Source: Acidiphilium sp. CAG:727 (GTDB lineage: Bacteria > Bacillota > Clostridia > Christensenellales > Borkfalkiaceae). Taken from it: a DNA stretch of 25,442 bases. Made by a program: the position numbers and the translations under genes. Positions within the stretch are counted from its first letter, which is position 1; each line of letters begins with the position of its first letter. This document shows, piece after piece, positions 7,998 to 16,267 of this stretch. The stretch lies in the NCBI GenBank assembly GCA_000437515.1, contig FR898493.1:11074-36515 (forward strand), read 5' to 3'. The notes below the pieces were generated by a model. It saw only the letters and a list, made by a program, of their open reading frames with translations. It was not told the DNA's origin and made no database searches.

Positions 7998-8717
7998 TTA
8001 TCCTAAGTTGAATGTGAAAATCTCAGTAAAATCAACTTCGGGTCCGTTTTTTCTCGCGAGATAGGCTTTACCTCCGCAGGAAACGCCTTCTTTCAAATTT
8101 TCGTTTTCAAATCTTAAAGCCGAGCCGTTTCCAAGGCAATACCATTCGCCGATTTCGTCGTTTTTCTTTGCCGCTTCGATAAAATCAGGTTTCCGCTCGT
8201 TAAAATGAGGGCAAGCCGCGCCTCTTAAAACGCCGAGCGCGGTCGTTATCTCGTATTTATCCGAAACCCCTTCGCTCATAAGTCCGTCGGTATACATATA
8301 CCGAAACCAGCATATCGCGCCTGCCGAAAGTCCGCAAGTAATAACGCCGCGTTCGTAAGCCGACAATATCAGTTTGTCAAGCCCTGTTTCCCTCCACTTG
8401 GCGAGCATATAGACGGTATCTCCGCCACCGACGTAAATAAGGTCCGCTCTTTCGAATTTGTCTTTTAACTTTTCAAAGTCGTATTCCCCTCTCGAAACGA
8501 GCGCAACGTCGGTTTTTAATCCGTACACGCCGGTATATACTTTATGAAAAGTATTGTAATAAGGCATGCAGTCTTTGCTTGCGGTACCGACGAAAAGTGC
8601 AATCGCCCTTCTGTCGCCTGCGCGCTTTTTTGCCAAATCGCAAATATAGCCGTCAATCGGCAACGTTTCTCGGGAGCGGAGTTCGCCTCCGCCGATAACT
8701 ATAAGCGTCCTGTTCAT
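7998..8717 (-). CDS. Peptidase S51 (dipeptidase E-like) protein
   Basis: This 239-residue cytoplasmic protein belongs to the serine peptidase family S51. In characterised members the enzyme cleaves Asp-X dipeptides or trims cyanophycin-type peptides. The nucleophile elbow GLSAGAICWF places the active serine at 131. A YVGGGDTVYML segment (95-105) matches the conserved glycine-rich oxyanion region. His171 in ACPHFNER is the likely catalytic histidine. Substrate cannot be told: this branch is more similar to the 'type 1 glutamine amidotransferase-like/S51' group than to Salmonella PepE by my reading. It lies upstream of the response regulator with an 86-nt gap and reads away from gdhA. An in-frame stop just before the ATG at 8717 fixes this as the earliest start. 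Confidence 0.8.
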   Translation of the reverse strand: MNRTLIVIGGGELRSRETLPIDGYICDLAKKRAGDRRAIALFVGTASKDCMPYYNTFHKVYTGVYGLKTDVALVSRGEYDFEKLKDKFERADLIYVGGGDTVYMLAKWRETGLDKLILSAYERGVITCGLSAGAICWFRYMYTDGLMSEGVSDKYEITTALGVLRGAACPHFNERKPDFIEAAKKNDEIGEWYCLGNGSALRFENENLKEGVSCGGKAYLARKNGPEVDFTEIFTFNLG

Positions 8718-8728
8718 AAGTCAACATA

Positions 8729-8734
8729 ATTATA
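8729..8734 (-). promoter_or_regulatory. -10 box of the S51 peptidase gene (possibly leaderless)
   Basis: TATAAT on the minus strand ends 11 nt before the ATG at 8717. Initiation 6-8 nt downstream would leave only about 5 nt of leader, and no Shine-Dalgarno sequence is visible. The -35 match is poor. Confidence 0.5.
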
Positions 8735-8784
8735 CACTATATCTCATATAAAATAAAGCAAAAATAAGTCTTTTTCACATAATG

Positions 8785-8813
8785 TTGACAACAAGTTTTT
8801 TACGTAGTACAAT
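8785..8813 (+). promoter_or_regulatory. Consensus sigma-A promoter of gdhA
   Basis: TTGACA (8785-8790), an exact 17-bp spacer and TACAAT (8808-8813) make a near-perfect vegetative promoter. The leader of about 37 nt carries a small imperfect hairpin (8826-8843) touching the ribosome site AAGGAG at 8844-8849, which is 7 nt before the ATG. Confidence 0.9.
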
Positions 8814-8856
8814 TAACGGGTAAAAAGACGCCGATTGGGGTCTAAGGAGCGTAATT

Positions 8857-10215
8857 ATGAAATTAAAAAACGAATATCTGAAATCGGTAATAGAATCGGT
8901 TAAGAAAAAAAATCCGAACGAACCGGAATTCGTGCAAGCGGTAACGGAAGTTCTTACTTCTCTTGAACCGGCTATAGAAAAAAACGAAGAACTTTATCGC
9001 AAGCACTGTATTTTAGAGCGGATAGTCGAACCTGACAGAATTATTTCGTTCAGAGTGGTATGGGAAGACGCGCAAGGCAATTATAACGTAAACCGCGGAT
9101 ACCGCATACAATTCAACAACGCTATCGGACCGTACAAGGGCGGGCTGCGTTTTCATCCGTCGGTCAACCAGGGTATTCTTAAGTTTCTCGGATTCGAACA
9201 AACCTTCAAAAACAGTCTGACGAGTTTGCCGATGGGCGGAGCAAAAGGCGGCTCCGACTTCAACCCCGTAGGAAAATCGGATATAGAAATAATGCGGTTT
9301 TGTCAGGCGTTTATGACCGAACTTTACCGCCATATCGGACCCAACCTTGACGTTCCCGCAGGCGATATAGGCGTAGGCGGAAGAGAAATCGGCTATTTAT
9401 TCGGTCAATACAAAAAAATAATAGGACACTATGAGAACGGCGTGCTTACCGGCAAAGGAATGGCTTTCGGCGGAAGTCTTATCCGCCCCGAAGCAACCGG
9501 TTACGGCTCCGTATATTTTTTGGAAGAAGTACTCAAACACTTCGGCGAAGATATAAAAGGTAAAACTTTTGCTCTTTCGGGCTACGGCAACGTAACGTGG
9601 GGCGCGTGTCTTAAACTTACCGAACTCGGGGCAAAGGTCGTTTCCGTATCGGGTTCGCACGGCTACGTTTACGACCCCGACGGAGTAAGCGGTGATAAGA
9701 TAGATTATCTGCTTAAAATGCGTGAAAGCACTACCGGAACGATTAAAGATTACGCAGAAAAGTATAACCTCCCTTTCCATGCGGGCGAAAAACCGTGGGG
9801 CAACGTAAAGGCAGACATTTATATGCCGTGCGCTACGCAGAACGAAATCACTATCGAAGACGCAAAGAAAACGGTTGCGGCGGGCGTAAAAATCGTAAAC
9901 GAAGTATCGAATATGTCAACCACACTCGAAGCAATGGACTATTTCAGGGAACACGGCGTAACGGTTTGCCCCAGCAAAGCGGCAAACGCCGGCGGCGTTG
10001 CGACTTCGGGGCTTGAAATGACGCAGAACAGCGAAAGACTTACCTGGACGAAAGAAGAAGTCGACGCGAAACTACACTACATAATGAAAAACATCTATAA
10101 GCAAATAACGGATGCTTTGGAAGAATACGGCTTGGGTTACGACCTTGTCGCGGGGGCAAACCTTGCGGGTTTCAAAAAAGTCGCCGACGCAATGCTTGCA
10201 GAAGGAATATATTAA
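8857..10215 (+). CDS. gdhA: Glutamate dehydrogenase
   Basis: This enzyme interconverts 2-oxoglutarate plus ammonium with glutamate in the cytoplasm, linking nitrogen and carbon metabolism. At 452 residues it has the size of the hexameric bacterial enzyme. The substrate-binding region GPYKGGLRFHPSV (91-103) is intact. The catalytic Lys130 lies in LPMGGAKGG, and Asp170 lies in DVPAGDIGVGGRE. The nucleotide-binding Rossmann turn SGYGNVTWG is at 241-249. The segment after the second strand (SVSGSHGYVYDPDGV) is like the NAD-using Clostridium symbiosum enzyme as I remember it, so NADP use should not be assumed. It is a single-gene unit with a strong promoter and a terminator shared with tdk. Confidence 0.97.
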   Translation: MKLKNEYLKSVIESVKKKNPNEPEFVQAVTEVLTSLEPAIEKNEELYRKHCILERIVEPDRIISFRVVWEDAQGNYNVNRGYRIQFNNAIGPYKGGLRFHPSVNQGILKFLGFEQTFKNSLTSLPMGGAKGGSDFNPVGKSDIEIMRFCQAFMTELYRHIGPNLDVPAGDIGVGGREIGYLFGQYKKIIGHYENGVLTGKGMAFGGSLIRPEATGYGSVYFLEEVLKHFGEDIKGKTFALSGYGNVTWGACLKLTELGAKVVSVSGSHGYVYDPDGVSGDKIDYLLKMRESTTGTIKDYAEKYNLPFHAGEKPWGNVKADIYMPCATQNEITIEDAKKTVAAGVKIVNEVSNMSTTLEAMDYFREHGVTVCPSKAANAGGVATSGLEMTQNSERLTWTKEEVDAKLHYIMKNIYKQITDALEEYGLGYDLVAGANLAGFKKVADAMLAEGIY

Positions 10216-10230
10216 ACTTAAACGACCAAA

Positions 10231-10268
10231 AAGCCCGTGGAGAGCGAATTTTCGTTCACCACGGGCTT
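10231..10268. terminator. Bidirectional terminator between gdhA and tdk
   Basis: A perfect 10-bp outer stem (10231-10240 with 10259-10268) continues inward through a mismatch to a second stem with a TT loop. It has an A-rich flank on the left, which gives a T run for the minus-strand transcript, and CTTCTTA on the right. It serves both converging genes. Confidence 0.85.
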
Positions 10269-10284
10269 CTTAGTAAATAAATAG

Positions 10285-10878
10285 TTAAATTATTCCGTTT
10301 TTCTCCTGCTCGGCTTTGATTTTAAGCCAGCACTTGCGGCACATAGCCGTATATCTGCCGTTACCGCCGAGAACTACCTGCTCGCCCTTATACACGACGT
10401 GTCCGTTATCGTCGAAGCGCGCGTTTACGGTCGCTTTTGCCCCGCATTTACAAACAGACTTAATTTCCGAAATCGATTCGGCGATTTCGAATAATCGTCT
10501 GCTACCGGGGAATAAATGAGTGGTAAAATCGGTCGCCAAGCCGAAACACAATACGGGAACGGACAATTTTATAACTATATCGCCGAGTTGATCTACCTGT
10601 TCCGGAGTTAAAAATTGACACTCATCGACTATAACCACGTTACAATCACTATGCTTTTTAGTGTAAAAATCGTATAAATTTTCATTCGAATCTACGGCGT
10701 ACGCCTCGGCTTTAAGCCCTATTCGCGATTTTACGAGATCAACGCCGTCGCGCGTATCGATTGAAGGTTTTATAAGCAAAACCTTCATTCCGCGTTCTTC
10801 GTAATTAAATTTCGTTATTAACGCCTGCGCCGTTTTCGAGCAACCCATTGCGCCGTACTTGAAGTATAATTTAGCCAT
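10285..10878 (-). CDS. tdk: Thymidine kinase (type II)
   Basis: This enzyme phosphorylates thymidine and deoxyuridine with ATP for salvage into DNA precursors. The 197-residue product has the P-loop GAMGCSKT (9-16), the Walker B/catalytic acidic motif VIVDECQF with Glu86, and a zinc site made of Cys143, Cys145, Cys180 and Cys183. It also has the lasso region near GNGRYTAMC that contacts the base. Length fits type II kinases. The ATG lies one base after the pdp stop, so the two are read together. The P-loop has Cys-Ser where many family members have a Gly-x before the Lys, which is a tolerated variant. Confidence 0.95.
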   Translation of the reverse strand: MAKLYFKYGAMGCSKTAQALITKFNYEERGMKVLLIKPSIDTRDGVDLVKSRIGLKAEAYAVDSNENLYDFYTKKHSDCNVVIVDECQFLTPEQVDQLGDIVIKLSVPVLCFGLATDFTTHLFPGSRRLFEIAESISEIKSVCKCGAKATVNARFDDNGHVVYKGEQVVLGGNGRYTAMCRKCWLKIKAEQEKNGII

Positions 10879-10879
10879 A

Positions 10880-12181
10880 TTACTCTATCCTTCCCAAAAT
10901 CAGATTACTTTTTTGCGGTTTCTCGTCGGATATAAAAGTAGCGTCGTTAAACCTTCGTATAACTTCGCGTATACGAGTTTCGTCGTCGGTGTATAACGTC
11001 GCAATCGCCTCGCCTACGCGCACGAAATCGCCCGTTTTCTTTTTTAAGACGATACCCGCCGAATAATCGATGTTTTCGCCCACCGCGTTTCTGCCCGCGC
11101 CGAGCATAAGACTTGCGATTCCGTATCCTTCGGTATCAACCTTACTAATATAGCCCGACTTTTCGGCGTAAACGTTTTCTTTATACTTCGCCTCGGGGAA
11201 TTTTGAAGGATCGTCTATAACGCTTACGTCGCCGCCCTGCGCAACGACCATCTCTCTGAACTTATTAAATGCGTTACCGCTTTTTATTGCGTTATTTGCC
11301 AAGACTCTGCATTCGTTTTCGGTGCCGAGCCCCGCTAAGTAAAGCATATCGGACGCAAGCGCAAGACAAACTTCCGTAAAATCTTTCGGTCCCTTTCCGT
11401 GAAGCGTCGCAATCGCCTCTTTTACTTCGAGAGAATTACCTATCGCGTTGCCAAGCGGTACGTCCATATCCGTTATGAGCGCAAGCACTTTTTTACCTGC
11501 CTTTTTACCTATCCCGACCATCAGTTCTGCTAACTTTTTACTGTCTTCGATGGTCTTCATAAAGGAACCGCTGCCGGTTTTAACGTCCAAAACTATGCAA
11601 TCGTCGTCGGCGGCAAGTTTTTTACCCATAATGCTCGCTGCAATCAAAGGCATACTGTCTACGGTAGCCGTAACGTCGCGAATCGCGTATAATTTTTTAT
11701 CGGCAGGCGCAAGCGTAGCGGTCTGCCCGACTATCGCTATACCCGTTTCGTTTACGATTCTTTCAAAATCTTCGGTAGAAAGAGCGGTATTAAAATTAGG
11801 TATCGATTCGAGTTTATCTACCGTTCCGCCCGTATGACCTAACCCCCTGCCGCTCATTTTAGCGACTTTTAAGCCGAGCGAAGCGACGATAGGAGCGATT
11901 ACGAGGCTCGTTTTATCTCCTACCCCGCCCGTCGAATGTTTATCTACTCTTATACCCTTTATATTTGAAAAATCGAGTTTTTCGCCAGAATCTCTGACTG
12001 CAAGGGTTAAAGCGGTGGTTTCTTCCAGGTCCATACCTTGAAAGTATATCGCCATACATAAAGCGGAAATCTGATAATCGGGAATACTACCGTCCGTACA
12101 TCCTTTAACGAAATAGTTGATTTCGGCTTCGGAAAGTTTTCCGCCGTCGCGTTTCTTTTTGATTATATCGTACATTCTCAT
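10880..12181 (-). CDS. pdp: Pyrimidine-nucleoside phosphorylase
   Basis: This enzyme splits uridine, deoxyuridine and thymidine with phosphate into the free base and (deoxy)ribose-1-phosphate. The 433-residue product shows the phosphate/substrate signature KHSTGGVGDKTSL (81-93) and the hallmark SGRGLGHTGGTVDKLES (110-126) of the DeoA/Pdp family. The size suits Firmicutes Pdp, which accepts uridine as well as thymidine; a strict thymidine phosphorylase (DeoA) cannot be ruled out. Two ATG codons (12181 and 12175) are possible starts, with only a weak GGGT ribosome site; family N-termini begin at or near MYDIIKKK, so the second is also plausible. It has its own promoter just upstream and continues into tdk. 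Confidence 0.93.
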   Translation of the reverse strand: MRMYDIIKKKRDGGKLSEAEINYFVKGCTDGSIPDYQISALCMAIYFQGMDLEETTALTLAVRDSGEKLDFSNIKGIRVDKHSTGGVGDKTSLVIAPIVASLGLKVAKMSGRGLGHTGGTVDKLESIPNFNTALSTEDFERIVNETGIAIVGQTATLAPADKKLYAIRDVTATVDSMPLIAASIMGKKLAADDDCIVLDVKTGSGSFMKTIEDSKKLAELMVGIGKKAGKKVLALITDMDVPLGNAIGNSLEVKEAIATLHGKGPKDFTEVCLALASDMLYLAGLGTENECRVLANNAIKSGNAFNKFREMVVAQGGDVSVIDDPSKFPEAKYKENVYAEKSGYISKVDTEGYGIASLMLGAGRNAVGENIDYSAGIVLKKKTGDFVRVGEAIATLYTDDETRIREVIRRFNDATFISDEKPQKSNLILGRIE

Positions 12182-12197
12182 AATTTTACCCGAATAT

Positions 12198-12226
12198 ATT
12201 TTAATATATCAATTTTAAATAGTCAA
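12198..12226 (-). promoter_or_regulatory. Sigma-A promoter of pdp-tdk
   Basis: On the minus strand TTGACT (12226-12221), a 17-bp spacer and TAAAAT (12203-12198) form a good vegetative promoter. The start site would be about 10 nt before the first ATG. This separates pdp-tdk from the transporter genes. Confidence 0.75.
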
Positions 12227-12232
12227 CGGTAA

Positions 12233-12265
12233 TTTACGCCGCGAAAATTATTTTCGCGGCGTAAA
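12233..12265 (-). terminator. Strong hairpin after the transporter genes
   Basis: A perfect 15-bp GC-rich stem (12233-12247 with 12251-12265) with a 3-nt loop lies 18 nt past the last permease stop and just before the pdp -35 box. The T run downstream on the minus strand is short, so it may act as a partial terminator or as an RNA end stabiliser. Confidence 0.6.
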
Positions 12266-12283
12266 AAACGATTTAACGAAATT

Positions 12284-13237
12284 TTATCTCATTCCTTTAT
12301 CGTAAGGAATACCTTCCGCTTTCGGACAACCCGATTTTTTGGCAGTCAACGCCAACACCACGAGAACTATAACGTACGGAAGTATGTTATAGAAATACAT
12401 CGGTAAATTCCAACTTTTCATAAAAGAAATTCGATCTGAAACAACACCTAAACAAGTTAAAAATCCAAATAACAAGGAGCCGAAAGCAATACCGCCGGGC
12501 TTCCAGTTACCGAATATCATAATTGCCAGAGCAAGAAATCCCATTCCTGCGACAGAAGCCTCTGCAGTTCCGCCAGAAACAGTTGCGATATAAATATAGC
12601 CACCCAATCCTGCAAGAGCCCCGGAAATCGTAGTTCCGAGATATCTCATTTTATATACGTTGACACCGACGCTGGCAGCCGCCTGAGGATGCTCGCCGCA
12701 CGCCCTCATTCTTAAACCCGTTTTAGTTTTATAAAGCCACAATGAAAGTAAAATAAATATAACGATTGCTATGTAGGTTGATATATACGCTTTATCTGCG
12801 AATATACGCAAGAATCCGTTAAGATTACTATTTACGAAAGCGTAATTGGTCGATTTGGGCATTTCGATTTTTTCTTGCATAAACAAAGCAAGCGCAAACG
12901 TGTTACATAATGCCGGCGCAAGCATATTCAGCGCCGTACCGCCTATCGTCTGATCCGCTTTTAAGTTAATTGCGGAAAAAGACAAAAGCAATGAAAAAAT
13001 CGCGCCCGCTGCCGCAGAAACAAGCATCGCTAAAATATACATTATTTGCGGATGCCCGTCAAGCAAATTCGCTCTCTGCATAGCAGAAACGAATATCGCT
13101 CCGACGAACGACCCGAAAATCATCATACCGTCAAGCGCTATATTGATAACGCCGCTTCTCTCGGCAAAAACGCCGGCAAGAGCGACAATCAGAAGCGGAA
13201 TTGCATAAACCAAAGTTTTTTGAATAAGAAATATCAT
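12284..13237 (-). CDS. nupQ: Nucleoside ABC transporter, permease (NupQ-like)
   Basis: This is the second membrane subunit of a BMP-type nucleoside importer. The 317-residue product is nearly all hydrophobic helices and starts with an N-terminal ERSGVINIALDGMM motif (27-40), diagnostic for this permease branch of the LivH/RbsC-like superfamily. A further RACGEHPQAAASVGVNVYKMR segment (the cytoplasmic coupling loop) matches the site that docks on the ATPase. Its ATG follows the partner permease stop directly (13238/13237), so the two are translated together. The substrate class is inferred from adjacent nucleoside-salvage genes and from the family; purine or pyrimidine preference is unknown. 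Confidence 0.88.
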   Translation of the reverse strand: MIFLIQKTLVYAIPLLIVALAGVFAERSGVINIALDGMMIFGSFVGAIFVSAMQRANLLDGHPQIMYILAMLVSAAAGAIFSLLLSFSAINLKADQTIGGTALNMLAPALCNTFALALFMQEKIEMPKSTNYAFVNSNLNGFLRIFADKAYISTYIAIVIFILLSLWLYKTKTGLRMRACGEHPQAAASVGVNVYKMRYLGTTISGALAGLGGYIYIATVSGGTAEASVAGMGFLALAIMIFGNWKPGGIAFGSLLFGFLTCLGVVSDRISFMKSWNLPMYFYNILPYVIVLVVLALTAKKSGCPKAEGIPYDKGMR

Positions 13238-14599
13238 TTATTTATCCCCCGCAACAATTTCATTCGACGCTGTTTTTACTGTCGTTGTGTCAGATTTATT
13301 TTTACTTTTTTTCTCAGATTTTCTTTTCTTATTTAATAAATCTATAAGTAATTTTGTAAATCCGGCAAAATAGATAATAAGCGCGATAATAATATTCGCA
13401 ACGTAACGGTTAAACCCATAAGTCGTAAGGTTATCCCCGCCGACCGAAATATATCTCATAAACAATCCCGAAAAGATAACGCCTATAGGATTACTCGATG
13501 CCAACAACGCTACCGGAATACCGTTAAACCCTTGTTCGGGCAAAGATACGTATGCAGACTTGTAGTTGAATTCAATTCCCGGATTGAGATAATATAACGC
13601 CCCGCCTGCCGCGGCAAGTCCGCCCGCAATTGCCATGCTTAAAATGATATTTCGTTTTTCATTCATTCCCGCATACTTTGAAGCGTCTTTATTATGCCCG
13701 CATGCTTTTAATTCGTAACCGAATACGGTTTTATTAAGAATTATATACACGATAATTGCCAACACTATCGCGATTATTATACCCATATCGATATACGAAC
13801 CCGGGAATAATTTATCCAGTCCGATCTTGGGCGTATACGCCCCCGTGGTTTTCGTCGTTACCAAGTAAGCCGTTTTACCGCCGTTATTATTGATCAGTGA
13901 TTTACACGATGAAAATACCCAACTTACTATATTTGCGGCAATCCAGTTTGTCATTATACACACGATAACTTCGTTTACGTTAAGCAACGCCTTAAATGCG
14001 CCCGTAATTGCGCCCCACAACGCGCCCGCCAAGATTCCTGCAATCAAAGCAAGCAACCAAACCGCGAACATGCCGAATTTAGTCGTTGCGTGAACGTTCA
14101 AGGCGACTAAAAGCGAGCACATAGTACCCATCAGGTATTGACCGGGAGCGCCTATATTGAATAAACCCGTCTTGAACGCAATTGCAACCGAAAGGCCGGT
14201 TAATATAATCGGTACCGAATAGAATATCATATCACCGGTATTTGTAGCGATATACGCCGAAGTTCCGCTTGAGAACGGACCGGCAAATATAGTCAATAAT
14301 CCGCCGATTGCGTCGGTATCTTCTTTAGTTACGAACGACAATATAATCATAACTATAAAGCCGACGAAAATTCCCGCCAGAATACAAATAATACTTGCGA
14401 GAATCGATTTTGTGGCAGGTTTTTCGTATAACCGCGTAAAGCCGGGTTTTTTATCGTCTACCTTAACGAAAAGCCCTTTGAAAAATTTACCGATTTTTTT
14501 CAACGCCGTAAGTAATTTGGGTTCTTTCCCGTTCACGGAAACAAATAAACTTTTGAAAAACAACGCGATTTTTTTGAAAAAATCTTTAACTTTATTCAT
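13238..14599 (-). CDS. nupP: Nucleoside ABC transporter, permease (NupP-like) with repeated N-terminal extension
   Basis: This is the first membrane subunit of the importer, 453 residues. Helical segments begin near residue 66. The core motifs FKTGLFNIGAPGQYLMG and a coupling loop around ELKACGHNKDASKYAGMNEKR match NupP/YufP-type permeases. The protein is longer than the usual 350-380 residues because of a basic N-terminal extension made of two diverged copies of a 25-residue unit (about 9-30 and 34-55, both K-K-I-x-x-F-F-K-x-L-F-V-x-V). A Lys-rich, Ser/Thr-rich tail follows the last helix. Its start overlaps the ATPase stop by 8 bases, so coupling is expected. Confidence 0.85.
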   Translation of the reverse strand: MNKVKDFFKKIALFFKSLFVSVNGKEPKLLTALKKIGKFFKGLFVKVDDKKPGFTRLYEKPATKSILASIICILAGIFVGFIVMIILSFVTKEDTDAIGGLLTIFAGPFSSGTSAYIATNTGDMIFYSVPIILTGLSVAIAFKTGLFNIGAPGQYLMGTMCSLLVALNVHATTKFGMFAVWLLALIAGILAGALWGAITGAFKALLNVNEVIVCIMTNWIAANIVSWVFSSCKSLINNNGGKTAYLVTTKTTGAYTPKIGLDKLFPGSYIDMGIIIAIVLAIIVYIILNKTVFGYELKACGHNKDASKYAGMNEKRNIILSMAIAGGLAAAGGALYYLNPGIEFNYKSAYVSLPEQGFNGIPVALLASSNPIGVIFSGLFMRYISVGGDNLTTYGFNRYVANIIIALIIYFAGFTKLLIDLLNKKRKSEKKSKNKSDTTTVKTASNEIVAGDK

Positions 14600-16166
14600 T
14601 CGCTTCCCCCTTTACGGTATCTCTTTTCGCCCCTGCCATATACAAACCGAGTTCTTGTACCGTCGTTTTCTTCGGATCCAATTCTCCGACGATTTCGCCC
14701 TCGTACATAACGAGAATACGGTCGGATAAATTCATTACTTCGTCAAGTTCGAGAGAAACGAGAAGTACAGCCGTTCCTTCGTCCCTCGATTTTACTATTT
14801 GCCGATGTATGAACTCTATCGCCCCTACGTCTAATCCGCGAGTTGGCTGAACGGCAACGAGTAAATTATGCGCTCTATCCATTTCACGGGCAACGATCGC
14901 TTTTTGTTGATTACCGCCCGACATAGAGCGAGCGGTCGATTTCGCCCCGTTACTGCTTCTTACGTCGAATTTATCTATAAGGTTTTCGGCGTAGTCTTTA
15001 ACCGACTTGAATCTGATAAACCCGCCTTTACTGAATTCGGGTTCGTAATAACGCTGAAGCACCATGTTTTGCTCAAGCGAATAATCGAGAACGAGCCCGT
15101 GTTTATGCCTGTCTTCGGGAATATGACTCATACCGTGCGTATTGCGATATCTGATACTTTTATGCGTAATATCTTCGTCGTTAAGAATTATTCGCCCGCT
15201 TTCCGTTTTATCCAAACCCGTTAAAGCGTGAACGAATTCCGTTTGCCCGTTTCCGTCAATACCGGCGATACAAACGATTTCGCCTGCGCGAACGCTGAAA
15301 GACACGTTATGCACGGCGTCTTTTTTATGTAATTTGCTCTTTACGCAAAGATTTTCAACGCTCAATACGGTTCCGGCAGGTTTTGCTTCGGTTTTATCGA
15401 CTGCAAATTTAACGCTTCTGCCGACCATCATTTCGGAAAGTTCTTCCTTCGTGGTATTTGCAATATCGACCGTACCGATACATTTACCTTTACGAAGAAC
15501 CGTACACCTGTCTGCAACAGCCATAATTTCGTTCAACTTATGCGTAATAAATAAAATAGATTTACCCTCGGCTTTGAGGTTTCGCATTATCTGCATAAGT
15601 TCGTCGATTTCTTGCGGAGTTAAAACGGCGGTAGGCTCATCGAAAATGAGTATTTCGTTATCGCGATAGAGCATTTTCAATATTTCTACGCGTTGCTGCA
15701 TTCCGACGGTAATATCTTCAATCTTTGCGTCGGGGTCAACTTTAAGCCCGTACGCTTCGGATAAAGCCACTACTTTTTCTTTTGCTTTCTTTTTTAGCAA
15801 AATACCGAATTTAGTCGTTTCGGCGCCCAATATAATATTTTCGAGAACGGTATAACACTCTACCAACTTAAAATGTTGGTGTACCATACCTATCCCGAAA
15901 GCGGTAGCGTCGTTCGGACTATTTATTTTAATCTCTTGTCCGCATTTCTTTATAATACCTTTTTCGGGTTGATATAAGCCGAAAAGTACGCTCATGAGAG
16001 TGGACTTCCCCGCTCCGTTTTCGCCTAAAAGCGCGTGGATTTCACCTTTTTTAAGTTGTAAAGTAATATCGTCGTTAGCCTTAAAACCGTTAAACTCTTT
16101 CGTTATATTGAGCATTTCGATTTCATAAGGCGTATCCGTTACCACATTATGATTATCTTCGTTCAT
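14592..16166 (-). CDS. nupO: Nucleoside ABC transporter, duplicated ATP-binding subunit (NupO-like)
   Basis: This is the cytoplasmic energy subunit for BMP-type nucleoside import, with two ABC domains in one 524-residue chain. The first has Walker A GENGAGKST (48-56), a Q-loop near MVHQHF, a signature-like VGMQQRVEI and Walker B ILIFDEPTA (172-180). The second has a degenerate Walker A (GIDGNGQTEF), an intact MSGGNQQKA signature and LLVAVQPTRGLD. That asymmetry (one good and one weak catalytic site) is normal in RbsA/YufO-like proteins. A clear GGAGG precedes the ATG at 16166. It is separated from the BMP gene by about 100 nt that holds two overlapping hairpins. Confidence 0.92.
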   Translation of the reverse strand: MNEDNHNVVTDTPYEIEMLNITKEFNGFKANDDITLQLKKGEIHALLGENGAGKSTLMSVLFGLYQPEKGIIKKCGQEIKINSPNDATAFGIGMVHQHFKLVECYTVLENIILGAETTKFGILLKKKAKEKVVALSEAYGLKVDPDAKIEDITVGMQQRVEILKMLYRDNEILIFDEPTAVLTPQEIDELMQIMRNLKAEGKSILFITHKLNEIMAVADRCTVLRKGKCIGTVDIANTTKEELSEMMVGRSVKFAVDKTEAKPAGTVLSVENLCVKSKLHKKDAVHNVSFSVRAGEIVCIAGIDGNGQTEFVHALTGLDKTESGRIILNDEDITHKSIRYRNTHGMSHIPEDRHKHGLVLDYSLEQNMVLQRYYEPEFSKGGFIRFKSVKDYAENLIDKFDVRSSNGAKSTARSMSGGNQQKAIVAREMDRAHNLLVAVQPTRGLDVGAIEFIHRQIVKSRDEGTAVLLVSLELDEVMNLSDRILVMYEGEIVGELDPKKTTVQELGLYMAGAKRDTVKGEANE

Positions 16167-16181
16167 GCTTCCTCCGCATTA

Positions 16182-16235
16182 CCTTTCTTCATATAGGGGC
16201 AGAATTATTAAATTTTGCCCCTATATGAAGAAAGG
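16182..16235 (-). other. 20-bp perfect hairpin (alternative structure B)
   Basis: Arms 16182-16201 and 16216-16235 are perfectly complementary over 20 bp, with a 14-nt AT-rich loop. It lies just upstream of the ATPase ribosome site without covering it. It shares bases 16228-16235 with hairpin A, so both cannot form at once. Confidence 0.75.
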
Positions 16236-16255
16236 GCGCATATGTGCCCTTTCTT
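16228..16255 (-). terminator. Hairpin A, terminator-like, right after the BMP gene
   Basis: AAGAAAGGGC (16228-16237) pairs perfectly with 16246-16255, giving 10 bp extended by a further pair and a wobble at the loop. Read on the minus strand, the stem is followed by T-rich bases, like a leaky intrinsic terminator. This could lower transporter mRNA relative to the binding protein. Confidence 0.55.
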
Positions 16256-16267
16256 TTAGTTAATTAG

